45,732 bases of DNA from Oscillospiraceae bacterium (GCA_015063585.1 SVTW01000012.1:1-45732); one strand, 5' to 3'. Positions 8,260 to 17,189 are shown, counted from the stretch's first letter. A program made the numbers and translations. Notes: generated by a model from the letters alone, not told the origin.

Positions 8260-9597
8260 ATGCTTCGTTGGTTGCTCACGGGTGGCGCGGTGCCGATTCT
8301 CCTGGTCGGATGCGGCATCTTTTTTCTGTTTTATCTTGGCTTTTTACCTTTGCGCGCGCCGCGTAAAATGGTTGCGGCACTCATTATGCCAAGTGAATCG
8401 GGCTCCATGTCACCGCTTCGGGCGGTTCTTCTGGCACTTGCGGGAACGCTTGGGGTTGGGAACATCGTTGGAGTTGCCAATGCGGTTGCGATCGGCGGCG
8501 CGGGAGCAGTTTTTTGGATGTGGATATCGGCGCTTGTTGCCATGGTGCTCAAATATGCCGAGATCCTTTTGGCGGTCTCGCATCGGCGTTGCGGCAAGTG
8601 CGGCGGGTTCTTTGGGGGCGCCTACTATTATATAAAGGATCATTTTCAAGCGCACGGATGGATCCGATTGGGCAGTGTGATTGCCGGTGGATTTGCTTTT
8701 TTTATGGTATTGGACGCGCTTTCAATGGGCTGTGTGGTGCAGGGAAACGCGATCACGTCGGCGGTGTCGGGGGTAATGGGGATTCCGCCGTGGATCTGCG
8801 GCGCGGTGTTGGTGACTTTGACTCTTCCCGTGATCCTGCGGGGCAGTCGGAGCGTGTCGGCACTCACCGAGCTGCTCGTTCCCATTATGTCAGCCGGTTA
8901 TATTATTTTGTCGGTCGCGGTTTTGATCCTGCGTTGGAATGCGGTTGGCGCGGCGTTCGTCTCTATTTTTCGCGATGCCTTCTCGGTCACGGGGATAGGC
9001 GGTGGTGTGATCGGATTTCTGACCTCGCGCGCGTTGCGCATCGGTACTATGCGAGGGCTGCTCTCCAACGAGGCGGGCTGTGGAACGTCTCCCACCGCAC
9101 ATGCGGCGGCGGGGGCACGCTTTCCTGCGGCGCAGGGTGTGTGGGGGATCTTTGAGGTGTTTGTGGATACGATCCTGCTCTGCACCGCAACGGCACTTGT
9201 TATTCTTGTCAGTCTGCCCGAGGTGGAAATGCTGCGCCATGATTCCGTGATGATGGCAATTCGCGCCTATTCGGGGGTACTGGGCGGTTGGTCGGAGGGC
9301 TTTTTTTGCATCGCGCTCTTTTGCTTCGGCTATGCTACTTTGCTTTGTTGGGCAAGCTATGGACAGGAAGCTTTGCGTTTTCTCTCGCGCAACCCGCTGT
9401 TACAAGGACTCTATTTTTCGGCATTTGCGATCTGTTTGTTTTTTGGCTCGGTTGCCGTGCCGACGGGTGTGTGGGATCTCTCGGATTTCGCCATCGCAAC
9501 GCTCACAACCGTAAATTTGTTGATTTTGGTTCTGATGCGTCGGGAGATCCGCCGGGAAACGCTGTTGTTTTTCAAAGCGAACCGTGATTTTTTATAG
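8260..9597 (+). CDS. alanine/sodium (AGCS-type) amino acid symporter
   Basis: 445 residues from the ATG at 8260, chosen because GGAGGGAGG lies just upstream; an upstream ATG at 8197 lacks a ribosome site and would add a charged, non-homologous stretch. AGCS carriers import alanine or glycine with sodium or protons across the cytoplasmic membrane. The family region LAGTLGVGNIVGVANAVAIGGAGAVFWMW is present (residues about 65-95), as are SNEAGCGTSPTAHAAA and multiple hydrophobic helices. At 445 residues it is near the lower end of the family. It is a single gene, divergent from groES and convergent with the AraC gene at 9663. The substrate is predicted from family only. Confidence 0.88.
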   Translation: MLRWLLTGGAVPILLVGCGIFFLFYLGFLPLRAPRKMVAALIMPSESGSMSPLRAVLLALAGTLGVGNIVGVANAVAIGGAGAVFWMWISALVAMVLKYAEILLAVSHRRCGKCGGFFGGAYYYIKDHFQAHGWIRLGSVIAGGFAFFMVLDALSMGCVVQGNAITSAVSGVMGIPPWICGAVLVTLTLPVILRGSRSVSALTELLVPIMSAGYIILSVAVLILRWNAVGAAFVSIFRDAFSVTGIGGGVIGFLTSRALRIGTMRGLLSNEAGCGTSPTAHAAAGARFPAAQGVWGIFEVFVDTILLCTATALVILVSLPEVEMLRHDSVMMAIRAYSGVLGGWSEGFFCIALFCFGYATLLCWASYGQEALRFLSRNPLLQGLYFSAFAICLFFGSVAVPTGVWDLSDFAIATLTTVNLLILVLMRREIRRETLLFFKANRDFL

Positions 9598-9662
9598 ACT
9601 TTCCGTGATATTTTTCTTGTTTTAATACGTGTTATGCTTTATAATAATAAATGGAACGGAAT

Positions 9663-10526
9663 TTATTCTATTTTCTGCCGTTTCTTTTGCGTTTCACGAA
9701 ACTGTGTGGGCGTCATATGATATTCCTTTCGAAAGAGTGCGGCAAAATAGGAGGCGGACGGGAACCCCGCATGGTAGCTGATGGCATCGATCGTAATGTC
9801 GGTTGTTTGCAAAAGATCGACCGCATAGGAAAAACGGAGACGGCGCAGATAATCGCGGAATCGCATGCCTGTTTCGCGGCAGAAGATCTCACCCAGATAG
9901 TTGGGGGTGAGGTAGACCATTCCCGCACAGTCGGCAAGAGAGATCGGTTCCCGAAAATGCGCCTTGAGATAAGAGATCACGCGCCCAACCTGCGGTTGCC
10001 GTGATTCACGCGTGCCGTCCGATAGGGTTTGCGCGCCGCGGCGAACCAGCATGATCAGAAACTGTGTAAACAGGGCAACGATCATTTCTCTGCCATTTGT
10101 CTGTTCGCAGGAAAGCTCGGTGAGCATTTGCTCGCACAACGCAGAGAGGCGGACGGTTTCTGCCTCGTTGAACGAGGCGCAGATGCCGCACTCGGCAGCG
10201 GTGAGCGTTTGCAGGAGCTCGCGCGGCAGGATCTGTTCATTAAAATTGATGTTGTAGAGCTTGAGCGGATCCTCGGCATTTTCAATGACCGTATGAAAAT
10301 CCTTGGGAGAGAGCAGATATGCCGAGCCGCGAGAGAGCGGATAGCGGTTCCCATTGAAAATATGGGTGCCCGAGCCGCCGATCACAAGCTCGATCTCATA
10401 GTAGTCGTGCCAATGCAGGGAATTATCAAAGCGGCCGCCCAACGGATCCAGTTGTTTTCGAACCGAAAGAAATTGCCGCTCGGCGTTGGGACCAAGTTCC
10501 TCCAGATAGAATTTGCGCTTTGCCAA
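9663..10526 (-). CDS. AraC-family regulator next to the GH2 gene
   Basis: 287 residues from a TTG at 10526, preceded by GGGAGG seven bases away; an upstream ATG would overlap the promoter and the divergent gene. The N-terminal half is a cupin-type sensing domain (HWHDYYEIELVIGGSGTHIFNG, then YLLSPKDFHTV). The C-terminal ~100 residues hold two helix-turn-helix units (ISLADCAGMVYLTPNYLGEIFCRETG and ITIDAISYHAGFPSASYFAALFRKEY) and end in the typical MTPTQFRE. Such proteins bind a sugar and activate nearby catabolic genes. It is head to head with the GH2 gene, so that operon is the likely target; the inducer is unknown. Confidence 0.92.
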   Translation of the reverse strand: MAKRKFYLEELGPNAERQFLSVRKQLDPLGGRFDNSLHWHDYYEIELVIGGSGTHIFNGNRYPLSRGSAYLLSPKDFHTVIENAEDPLKLYNINFNEQILPRELLQTLTAAECGICASFNEAETVRLSALCEQMLTELSCEQTNGREMIVALFTQFLIMLVRRGAQTLSDGTRESRQPQVGRVISYLKAHFREPISLADCAGMVYLTPNYLGEIFCRETGMRFRDYLRRLRFSYAVDLLQTTDITIDAISYHAGFPSASYFAALFRKEYHMTPTQFRETQKKRQKIE

Positions 10527-10559
10527 GTTCTTTCCCTCCCTTGCGTTTGGATTCAATAC

Positions 10560-10588
10560 AGTATACCATAAAAACAACTTTTTGTAAA
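10560..10588 (-). promoter_or_regulatory. promoter of the AraC gene at 9663
   Basis: Minus strand: TTTACA (10588-10583), 17 bases, TATACT (10565-10560). It lies in the 90-base gap between the divergent AraC and GH2 genes. No equally good plus-strand promoter was seen, consistent with activator-dependent GH2 expression. Confidence 0.65.
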
Positions 10589-10616
10589 GTCGGAATATGA
10601 ACAAAGGAGACGAAAA

Positions 10617-13016
10617 ATGAAGCACTTATTTGAAAAAAGAGTGTCGCTCGACGGCGAGTGGAGTCTTTTCTATGCGCCCGACAGCCGCCTCAAAAAAGAT
10701 GGCTACCGTGCGCGCCGCGACGATACGCTTGCTACGCCCGCGCTCAACACCGTGGAGGCGTTGAAGCAGTCCGGATATCAAACCCTCCCCGCCCGCGTTC
10801 CGGGGAACTTTGAACTCGATCTCTGCCGCGCAGGTCTTTGCGAGGATCCTTTCTTTAGCACAAACACGCTTGCCTTGCAAAAATATGAGTGCATGCATCA
10901 GTACTATGCGCGCACCTTTGAATTTGGCGGCGATCCCTGCGGCTATTCCCTCGTGTTCGATGGGATCGACACCGCAGCCGAGATCTTCCTCAACGGTGAG
11001 CAGATCCTTACCTGTGAGAACATGTTCATCACGCACAAGGTATGCGTGGAGGACAAGCTGCTCATTGGTGCAAATGAGCTTGTCGTCCATATCAAACCCG
11101 CAACGATCTATGCGCGCCGCTATCCCACCGAGGCAATGACGACCGCGCAGGCATATAACTTTGCCTCGCTTTCGCTGAGAAAGGCGGCGGGCGGATTCGG
11201 CTGGGATATTCTGCCGCGTATCGTATCGGGCGGTCTTTGGAGAGGCGTTTCGCTCGTGCAATATGTGGATAACCGCATCGTTGATGTGTACGGCTATACG
11301 GCGGCGGTCGATCCGGAAGCTAAAACCGCGTCTCTTGCGTTTGCCTTCCAAACCGAGATCGACACCGACTTTTCCACCGAATTCGAGCTGGAAATTTCGG
11401 GTGCATGCGGAGATAGCAGCTTCAGCGTTCGAAAAGCATTGTGGCACAACGGCGGCAAAATGAGCGTCAAGCTTACAAACGCGAAATTCTGGATGCCGCG
11501 CAACTACGGGGAACCCAATCTCTACGAGGTTCACGCCAAGCTTTGGCGCGGCGAGGACTTGATTGACGAAACGGTGTTCCGCATGGGTGTGCGGACCGTT
11601 TCGCTCAAACGCACCTCCGTTATCGAGCCCGATGCCACCCCCATGGGAAAGGGCGATTTCTGCTTTATCGTCAACGGTCAGCGCATCTTCGCGATGGGAA
11701 CCAACTGGGTGCCTGTGGATGCGTTCCATTCGCGTGACCGCGAACGTCTCGCCGACATTATGCCGATGCTCACCGATATCAACTGCAATATCGTGCGTTG
11801 CTGGGGCGGTAACGTTTATGAGCATGAGGATTTCTATGATTTCTGCGATGAAAACGGCGTTCTGATCTGGCAGGATTTCGCAATGGGCTGCGGTTGGTAT
11901 CCGCAAGATGCCGAATTTGCAAAGCGCTTTGAGTTTGAGGTTGAGCAGGTCGTGCGGAAATACCGTCAGCATCCCGCGCTGCTTGTTTGGGCGGGGGATA
12001 ATGAGTGTGACGTTTTCGCGTCGATCAATCCCAACACCAATATCCTCACGCGCCGCATCATTCCCGAGGTGCTTAACCGTCTGGATTGCACACGTCCTTA
12101 TCTGCCTTCCTCGCCTTACGTTGACGAAGAAGCTTTCCGCACGAAGCTCCCGATCTCCGAGGATCACCGCTGGGGTCCGCGTGACTACTTCAAGAGCGAA
12201 TATTATAATAAAAAGACCGTTTGCCGCTTCGCAAGTGAGATCGGCTATCACGGTTGCCCAAATCCCGCATCACTTGCAAAATTCCTCTCTGCCGACGCTA
12301 TGCGCGGCTGGAGAGCCGAGGAGGGCAAGGACGATGCCAACGTTGAATGGCTGGTACATGCCGCTTGCATGGAGCCGAAGATGGGCGCTCCCTATTCCTA
12401 CCGCATCGGACTCATGGCAAAGCAGGTGCGCGCGATCTTCCACGAGGAGCCCCGTGAGCTTGACCGCTTCGCGGCAGCCAGCCAGATCTCGCAGGCAGAG
12501 GCTAAAAAGTTCTTCATTGAGAAATTCCGTCTCGGAAAAGATTTCCACACGGGCATTATCTGGTGGAATCTGATTGACGGTTGGCCGCAGATCTCGGATG
12601 CGATCGTGGATTATTACGGTGGCAAAAAGCTTGCGTATGCCTACATCAAGCGCTCGCAGGCACCGGTTGCCCTGATGTGTGCCGAGCCCGGTCGCGGTGT
12701 TATAAAAATGCGCGGTGTGAGCGACCTGCAACGCACGGTGAAGGTGCGTTGGAGCGTACGCGACCTCACAAACGACGTCTTGCTTTCGAGCGGCGAGACC
12801 GACCTTTTGCCCAATTCGGTTCGCACGCTGGCAAATCTGCCGCATTCGGCAGGTGACAGCCGCTTCTATTTGATGGAGTGGGAATATGAGTGGGAAGGCA
12901 ACACCGTGTGCGGAAAGAACCACTTTATGAGCGGTATTGAGCAGAAATTGGATCTTGACGAATATATCAATATGATGAGAAAAGCCGGCTTTGAGGGCGA
13001 TTCGTTTTTTCTATAA
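10617..13016 (+). CDS. GH2 glycoside hydrolase, beta-mannosidase-like
   Basis: 799 residues; AAAGGAG precedes the ATG. The order is a jelly-roll sugar-binding domain (VSLDGEWSLFYAPD ... FDGIDTAAEIFLNGEQI), an Ig-like domain, then a TIM barrel. GH2 enzymes are retaining; the acid/base Glu sits in WAGDNE (E463) and the likely nucleophile in FASEIG (E541). The RCWGGNVYEHEDFYDFCDENG region is typical of beta-mannosidases rather than beta-galactosidases. There is no signal peptide, so it acts in the cytoplasm on imported oligosaccharides. It heads an operon with a phosphosugar isomerase and a ROK kinase and is divergent from an AraC regulator. Beta-mannosidase is the best guess; other GH2 activities are possible. 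Confidence 0.92.
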   Translation: MKHLFEKRVSLDGEWSLFYAPDSRLKKDGYRARRDDTLATPALNTVEALKQSGYQTLPARVPGNFELDLCRAGLCEDPFFSTNTLALQKYECMHQYYARTFEFGGDPCGYSLVFDGIDTAAEIFLNGEQILTCENMFITHKVCVEDKLLIGANELVVHIKPATIYARRYPTEAMTTAQAYNFASLSLRKAAGGFGWDILPRIVSGGLWRGVSLVQYVDNRIVDVYGYTAAVDPEAKTASLAFAFQTEIDTDFSTEFELEISGACGDSSFSVRKALWHNGGKMSVKLTNAKFWMPRNYGEPNLYEVHAKLWRGEDLIDETVFRMGVRTVSLKRTSVIEPDATPMGKGDFCFIVNGQRIFAMGTNWVPVDAFHSRDRERLADIMPMLTDINCNIVRCWGGNVYEHEDFYDFCDENGVLIWQDFAMGCGWYPQDAEFAKRFEFEVEQVVRKYRQHPALLVWAGDNECDVFASINPNTNILTRRIIPEVLNRLDCTRPYLPSSPYVDEEAFRTKLPISEDHRWGPRDYFKSEYYNKKTVCRFASEIGYHGCPNPASLAKFLSADAMRGWRAEEGKDDANVEWLVHAACMEPKMGAPYSYRIGLMAKQVRAIFHEEPRELDRFAAASQISQAEAKKFFIEKFRLGKDFHTGIIWWNLIDGWPQISDAIVDYYGGKKLAYAYIKRSQAPVALMCAEPGRGVIKMRGVSDLQRTVKVRWSVRDLTNDVLLSSGETDLLPNSVRTLANLPHSAGDSRFYLMEWEYEWEGNTVCGKNHFMSGIEQKLDLDEYINMMRKAGFEGDSFFL

Positions 13017-13038
13017 ATAGGAAAGGAATTGAGAGAAA

Positions 13039-13695
13039 ATGGGAAAGAAGAAGATTTTGAAAGAGTTGGTTTCGCGCTATCCCGCGCTTGCCGAAATCGA
13101 GGAGAATATCGAACGCGCGGCGGATCTTTTGATTGAAACCTATCGCAACGGCGGTAAGGTGCTGATTTGCGGAAGCGGCGGAAGCGCGGCGGACGCACTC
13201 CACATCGTGGGAGAGCTGATGAAGAGCTTTGTTCTCAAGCGTAAGACCGATGCCGATTTTCGCGCACGTCTTGCCGAAACGGCAGGTGAGGATCTCGATT
13301 ATCTGAACGCCAATCTGGAAGGCGCACTTCCTGCCATCGCGTTGGTGGAAAACTCGGCGCTTCAAACGGCGTTTTCCAATGACGTGGCGGGTGATCTTGC
13401 CTTTGCACAGCAAACCTATGGCTACGGAAACGCGGGAGACCTGTTGATCGCGATCTCCACGTCGGGCAACTCGCGCAGCGGTGTTTTGGCGGCAAAGGTG
13501 GCTTTGGCAAAGGGCATGAAGGTGATCGCGCTGACCGGTGAGGGAGGCGGAAAGCTCGGAACGCTTGCGGACGTGTTGGTTGCGGTGTCCGACCGTGAGA
13601 CCTACCGGATCCAAGAACTGCACCTTCCAATCTATCACGCACTCTGTCTGATCGTTGAGGACGCATTTTTCGCCGCAGAGGGAGAGCCGCGATGA
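13039..13695 (+). CDS. SIS-domain phosphosugar isomerase, GmhA-like
   Basis: 218 residues, slightly longer than the ~192 of GmhA. It has the SIS fold: a GGKVLICGSGGSAADALH phosphate-binding loop near residue 38, GDLLIAISTSGNSRSG in the middle and LTGEGGGKLGTLADV after it. GmhA converts sedoheptulose 7-phosphate to a heptose phosphate; related SIS enzymes act on other phosphosugars. No other heptose genes are nearby. The gene lies between a GH2 glycosidase and a ROK kinase, overlapping the latter by 4 bases, so an aldose/ketose or N-acetylsugar phosphate role in sugar catabolism is at least as likely as lipid-sugar synthesis. Confidence 0.85.
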   Translation: MGKKKILKELVSRYPALAEIEENIERAADLLIETYRNGGKVLICGSGGSAADALHIVGELMKSFVLKRKTDADFRARLAETAGEDLDYLNANLEGALPAIALVENSALQTAFSNDVAGDLAFAQQTYGYGNAGDLLIAISTSGNSRSGVLAAKVALAKGMKVIALTGEGGGKLGTLADVLVAVSDRETYRIQELHLPIYHALCLIVEDAFFAAEGEPR

Positions 13696-14660
13696 GATAC
13701 CTTGCGGGCTTGGATATCGGCGGCACGAAATGCGCCGTTACCCTCGGTGTTGAGGAGAATGAGGACATTCGAATCCTCGCGAAAAAGAAGTTCGCAACGA
13801 AGGGGACTCCGGATGAGGTCATGGAGCAGATGCTTCTGCTGTTCCGCTCGCTTTTGGCAGAGCAGGGCTTGACCGAGGCGGATATCGCGTCCATCGGTAT
13901 CAGCAGCGGTGGACCGCTGGATTCAAAACGGGGAATCATTCAATCCCCCCCGAATCTCCCGGGGTGGGATGATGTGCATATCACAGAGTTTTTTGAAAGC
14001 AGAACCAAGATTCCCACTGCGCTTGAAAATGACGCGAATGCCTGCGCGATCGCCGAATGGCGGTATGGAGCGGGACGGGGCAAGCAAAACGTGATCTTTT
14101 TGACCTTTGGAACCGGTCTTGGCGCGGGGCTGATCCTTGACGGACGGCTCTACAGCGGCACGAACGGAAACGCCGGAGAGATCGGTCACGTACGCCTGCG
14201 CCGCGACGGTCCGATCGGCTATAATAAGCGCGGCTCCTGCGAGGGCTTTTGCAGCGGCGGCGGATTGGAACAGCAGGGCAAGCTTGCGGCACAGAAAGAT
14301 CCGGTGGGAGCAGAGCCTTTGATTCAATATGCCGGCGGCTTTGATGCAATCACCGCAAAAACGATTGCCGATCTAGCCGATCAGGGCGATGCGTTTTGCA
14401 AAAAGATCTATCGCTCTTGCGGGGAGATGCTGGGCGAAACGCTTGCGATCCTCATTGATATTTTAAATCCCGAATGCATTATCCTCGGCGGTGTTTATAT
14501 GCGTTCCTCCCATCTTTTGGTGGCTGGAATGGAAAAGAGCCTTTCGCGAATGGCACTTTCAGGTGCTCGTGAGGTTTGCGAGATCCTGCCTGCGGGCTTG
14601 GGAGAAACGGTTGGCGACTACGCCGCACTGTCTCTCGCGGCATACGCGAAAAGCAAATGA
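13692..14660 (+). CDS. ROK-family sugar kinase
   Basis: 322 residues; its ATG overlaps the preceding stop as ATGA, indicating coupled translation. ROK kinases phosphorylate hexoses or N-acetylhexosamines with ATP. LAGLDIGGTKCAVTLG at the start is the phosphate-1 motif; LENDANACAIAEWRYG carries the catalytic aspartate; FLTFGTGLGAGLILDG is the phosphate-2 motif; NAGEIGHVRL holds the sugar-contacting residues. The usual zinc motif CxCGxxGCxE is altered here (SCEGFCSGGGLEQ). There is no N-terminal helix-turn-helix, so it is an enzyme, not a repressor. It probably acts in sequence with the glycosidase and isomerase upstream. Glucose, mannose, fructose or ManNAc cannot be separated by eye. Confidence 0.9.
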   Translation: MRYLAGLDIGGTKCAVTLGVEENEDIRILAKKKFATKGTPDEVMEQMLLLFRSLLAEQGLTEADIASIGISSGGPLDSKRGIIQSPPNLPGWDDVHITEFFESRTKIPTALENDANACAIAEWRYGAGRGKQNVIFLTFGTGLGAGLILDGRLYSGTNGNAGEIGHVRLRRDGPIGYNKRGSCEGFCSGGGLEQQGKLAAQKDPVGAEPLIQYAGGFDAITAKTIADLADQGDAFCKKIYRSCGEMLGETLAILIDILNPECIILGGVYMRSSHLLVAGMEKSLSRMALSGAREVCEILPAGLGETVGDYAALSLAAYAKSK

Positions 14661-14724
14661 AAGCGACTCAAAACGCCGTTTGTGAGATGTCAAGAAAAAA
14701 ATAAAACTTTTTTAAAAAAAGGGC

Positions 14725-14753
14725 TTGACAATTCCAAACAAAAGTAGTATAAT
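14725..14753 (+). promoter_or_regulatory. consensus promoter for tRNA-Arg
   Basis: TTGACA (14725-14730), 17 bases, TATAAT (14748-14753): both boxes perfect, as expected for a stable RNA gene. A perfect inverted repeat follows immediately. Confidence 0.93.
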
Positions 14754-14755
14754 AT

Positions 14756-14780
14756 GTGAGTACGAAAAAATCGTACTCAC
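14756..14780 (+). promoter_or_regulatory. perfect inverted repeat in the tRNA-Arg leader
   Basis: GTGAGTACGA and TCGTACTCAC flank AAAAA: a 10-bp perfect stem. It starts two bases after the -10 box and ends six bases before the tRNA, so it covers the start site and could be an operator or a 5' processing hairpin. No T run follows, so it is not a classical terminator. Confidence 0.7.
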
Positions 14781-14786
14781 ATAGAT

Positions 14787-14863
14787 GCGGCGTTAGCTCA
14801 GCTGGATAGAGTGTTTGGCTACGAACCAAAAGGTCGGGGGTTCGAATCCCTTACGCCGTGCCA
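14787..14863 (+). tRNA. tRNA-Arg (anticodon ACG)
   Basis: 77 nt with encoded CCA. The acceptor stem GCGGCGT/ACGCCGT pairs with a G-U at the first position. The D arm has GCTCAGCTGGATAGAG. The anticodon stem TTTGG/CCAAA encloses CTACGAA with anticodon ACG, read as ICG after deamination. The T arm is GGGGGTTCGAATCCC-like. It has a strong promoter at 14725 and a long hairpin directly after CCA. Confidence 0.97.
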
Positions 14864-14901
14864 CAAATAGGCACCATCGCTTTAGCGATGGTGCCTATTT
14901 G
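14864..14901 (+). terminator. long hairpin directly after tRNA-Arg
   Basis: CAAATAGGCACCATCGC (14864-14880) pairs perfectly with GCGATGGTGCCTATTTG (14885-14901) around TTTA: 17 bp with a 4-nt loop. The T run that would make it a textbook terminator is missing, so it may stop transcription weakly or guide 3' processing. Confidence 0.55.
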
Positions 14902-15076
14902 TCGTATGTGGCAAATTTCGAACCCCTGCGAATGCTTGCATTCGCCATAGCGTGCGCCGAGGAAAAAGCGAAGAAATTCCTGAAAAGGGCGCAGGCTTGG
15001 GTTCAGAATCCCTTACGCGCTTTCGCGATGGTGCCTATTTGTTGTATGTGGCAAGTTTCGAACCCCTGCGAATGCA
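14885..15076. repeat. duplicated tRNA-downstream sequence with tRNA tail remnant
   Basis: A ~51-base block at 14885-14935 starting GCGATGGTGCCTATTTG recurs at 15025-15075 with only a few differences. Directly before the second block, GGTTCAGAATCCCTTACGC resembles the T arm and acceptor end of the upstream tRNA (GGTTCGAATCCCTTACGCC). Each block also contains TTCGAACCCC, which reads as a T arm on the other strand. The stretch 14864-15217 holds no credible gene. Confidence 0.65.
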
Positions 15077-15217
15077 GGCTGTGGGAAAATCTCGCTTTTC
15101 CGCGAGTGCCGGCAGGGTCTTGGCGGCGCCTGACGGCAATCGGTAGTACCTAAGTCCTGAGACGATGGACACCCCCATCACACAATAGAAATTGGTTCGG
15201 GAAAGTTCTTGAAAGGT

Positions 15218-15289
15218 GTCGGAAAACTTCTTTCAAGAAGTTTTCCGACAAAAAAGAGAGCAGGGGGGATTTTCCCAAATCCCCCCTGC
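15218..15289. terminator. two hairpins between tRNA-Arg region and GH127 gene
   Basis: GTCGGAAAACTTCT (15218-15231) pairs with AGAAGTTTTCCGAC (15236-15249), followed by AAAAAAG. GCAGGGGGGATT (15260-15271) pairs with AATCCCCCCTGC (15278-15289). On the minus strand the first stem is preceded by a second hairpin and followed by T-poor sequence. Together they probably end transcripts arriving from both sides, with the GH127 gene as the main client. Confidence 0.65.
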
Positions 15290-15308
15290 ATAACATTTTT
15301 TATTTTCA

Positions 15309-17189
15309 TTATTCCTGTTCTACCCAAATGCGCATGTCGGTTTCGCCGCGGTTGGCGAATGCAAAATAGGGAATGAACTTTGCTGTAAAGGACTGCCGTG
15401 TCACCTCGTCGGAGTACAGTTCTGTCGTATTCTCGCGAACAGCGGGGCAGAACACCGCGGGAACGCCGAGCGAATCGTCAAAGCCTATGCTTACTTCCTT
15501 GCCAACAAGCTTGACTTCACATAGCTCTTCACCGTTGTCCACACCCTCCATGCAGAGAACAAACGGACCATAGGTCAGTGCGGTCATGCCGCGATTAGCA
15601 CGAACGCGCGGATTGGATTTGATGCGGCGTACCTGCATCGTCAGTTCCAGCGTGAAAACGTCCCCATCTTCCGCCGAAACCAAAACGTAGCCGTTTTGCG
15701 GTGCGGTGCTTACGGGCAATTGGTTTTTGCAGAGCGTGTATTGCTTGCACCATGCGGGGATACGGAAGGCGAGTTCACGTGTTCCGCCGCTGACTGTCAG
15801 CGTGATCTGCCCGTTGAAGGGATAGCCGGTTTTCTGTGTCAAGGTGATCTCGTCCACCTGCGCAATCGAGGACATGTATTGGTCAACGTAGATGCGTTTT
15901 TCGTCATAGTGATAGAGGAACTCCGCGATAGACGGAATAAAACGTACCACGTTGGGGGGACAGCAGGAGCAGCCGAACACCTCCACGCGTTGCGTAATGG
16001 GGAAGTGGATCTTGCGCTTGAACGCAAATGCCAAACGGCGTTCACCGAGATCGATCTCATGCGCGTTTTCATAGAAAAAGCTCTTGCCGTCAAGCGACCA
16101 ACCCGATAAAAATCCGTTGTAGATGATGCGCTCAACCGTGTCGGCGTAACGCGCGTTTTCGGGATCGAGCAGAGCCATGCGGCGCGCAAAAAGTGCATAT
16201 CCGAGCGCGGCACAGGTCTCGGCGTAGGAAGTTTCGTTTGTGAGACGGTAGTTCTCTTCGAATGCTTCGTGAATGAACGCCTTTTGCGATGAACCCTTGG
16301 GGAATGCCCATTCGTAGGTCGGGGCTGAACCGATTGCTCCCGTGATGTACATTTTTTGCTCGGAAATATTGGTAAACAGACGGTCACAAGCCTCGGTCAG
16401 GCCAGGGTCGTCAATGCGCGCGGCAAGATCCGCCATGGCACAGTAGAGATAGACTGCGCGTACCGCGTGGCCGATCGCTTCCTCCTGCTCACGCACGGGC
16501 TGATGATCCTGCTCGTATGCGCGCGCGTCGGGCTGTGCCCAGCCTTGGTTGGGGGGATCAATCTGACCGCGCACGTTGATGAAATACAGGGCAAGATCCA
16601 GATATTGACGATCCTGCGTGTAGTCGTACAGTTTAACCAATGCGAGCTCAAGCTCCTCATGTCCCGGGGCGGTATAGGGCGCGGTGCGATCGTCCATAAA
16701 GACCTTTTTAATGAACGCAACGTAGTCCTTCATTAACTCTAAAAACTTACCCTTGCCGGTAGCGGCATCGTAGGCGATCGCCGCCTCAAGCAAATGCCCC
16801 GCACAGTAGAGCTCGTGGTTGTTGCGTACCGTGAAGCGATTTTGCGGCTCGATCTGTTGATAATAGCTGTTGAAGTAGCCGTCTGCCATGCGTCCGCGCG
16901 CGATATCGTCAACCACCTCGTCTACAATTGCCTCTAATTTGGGCTCACGCTTTTTTTGCGCCATGTAGGCAACTCCTTCGATCCATTTTGCAACGTCGGA
17001 ATCCCAATAAATATGCGGTTTGTTCGGCTCGCCCTCTTTCCAATTGAGCTTAAAAGCATCAAAGCGTCCCGTTTCGGCAAATCTGCGGTAAACGTTCCAA
17101 ACCGTAGTGCTTCGTACCAGCTCCTGTCGCTGCCGCCAAAAGCCGTCGGTGATTTCAATTTTGTCGTAGGTAAGATTTTTGCACCTCAT
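15309..17189 (-). CDS. GH127 family glycoside hydrolase (beta-L-arabinofuranosidase-like)
   Basis: 626 residues. GH127 enzymes release beta-L-arabinofuranose using a cysteine nucleophile held by a zinc site. The expected ligands are visible: E324 and C326 in YAETCAALGYA, and the adjacent pair C409-C410 in GCSCCPPNVVRF, the first being the likely nucleophile. The fold is an (alpha/alpha)6 barrel with C-terminal beta-sandwiches, consistent with NHELYCAGHLLEAAIAYDAA in the N-terminal half. No signal peptide is seen, so it works in the cytoplasm on imported arabino-oligosaccharides. It is head to head with an AraC regulator at 17348. Exact linkage specificity is inferred from family. Confidence 0.94.
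   Translation of the reverse strand: MRCKNLTYDKIEITDGFWRQRQELVRSTTVWNVYRRFAETGRFDAFKLNWKEGEPNKPHIYWDSDVAKWIEGVAYMAQKKREPKLEAIVDEVVDDIARGRMADGYFNSYYQQIEPQNRFTVRNNHELYCAGHLLEAAIAYDAATGKGKFLELMKDYVAFIKKVFMDDRTAPYTAPGHEELELALVKLYDYTQDRQYLDLALYFINVRGQIDPPNQGWAQPDARAYEQDHQPVREQEEAIGHAVRAVYLYCAMADLAARIDDPGLTEACDRLFTNISEQKMYITGAIGSAPTYEWAFPKGSSQKAFIHEAFEENYRLTNETSYAETCAALGYALFARRMALLDPENARYADTVERIIYNGFLSGWSLDGKSFFYENAHEIDLGERRLAFAFKRKIHFPITQRVEVFGCSCCPPNVVRFIPSIAEFLYHYDEKRIYVDQYMSSIAQVDEITLTQKTGYPFNGQITLTVSGGTRELAFRIPAWCKQYTLCKNQLPVSTAPQNGYVLVSAEDGDVFTLELTMQVRRIKSNPRVRANRGMTALTYGPFVLCMEGVDNGEELCEVKLVGKEVSIGFDDSLGVPAVFCPAVRENTTELYSDEVTRQSFTAKFIPYFAFANRGETDMRIWVEQE

Noticed and set aside
13039..14660. 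Heptose biosynthesis operon
   Set aside because: The isomerase resembles GmhA, but no heptose kinase/adenylyltransferase or phosphatase is nearby and the operon starts with a cytoplasmic glycosidase.
14815..15153. 112-codon frame starting inside tRNA-Arg
   Set aside because: It begins in the tRNA and reads through the duplicated non-coding region; no ribosome site.
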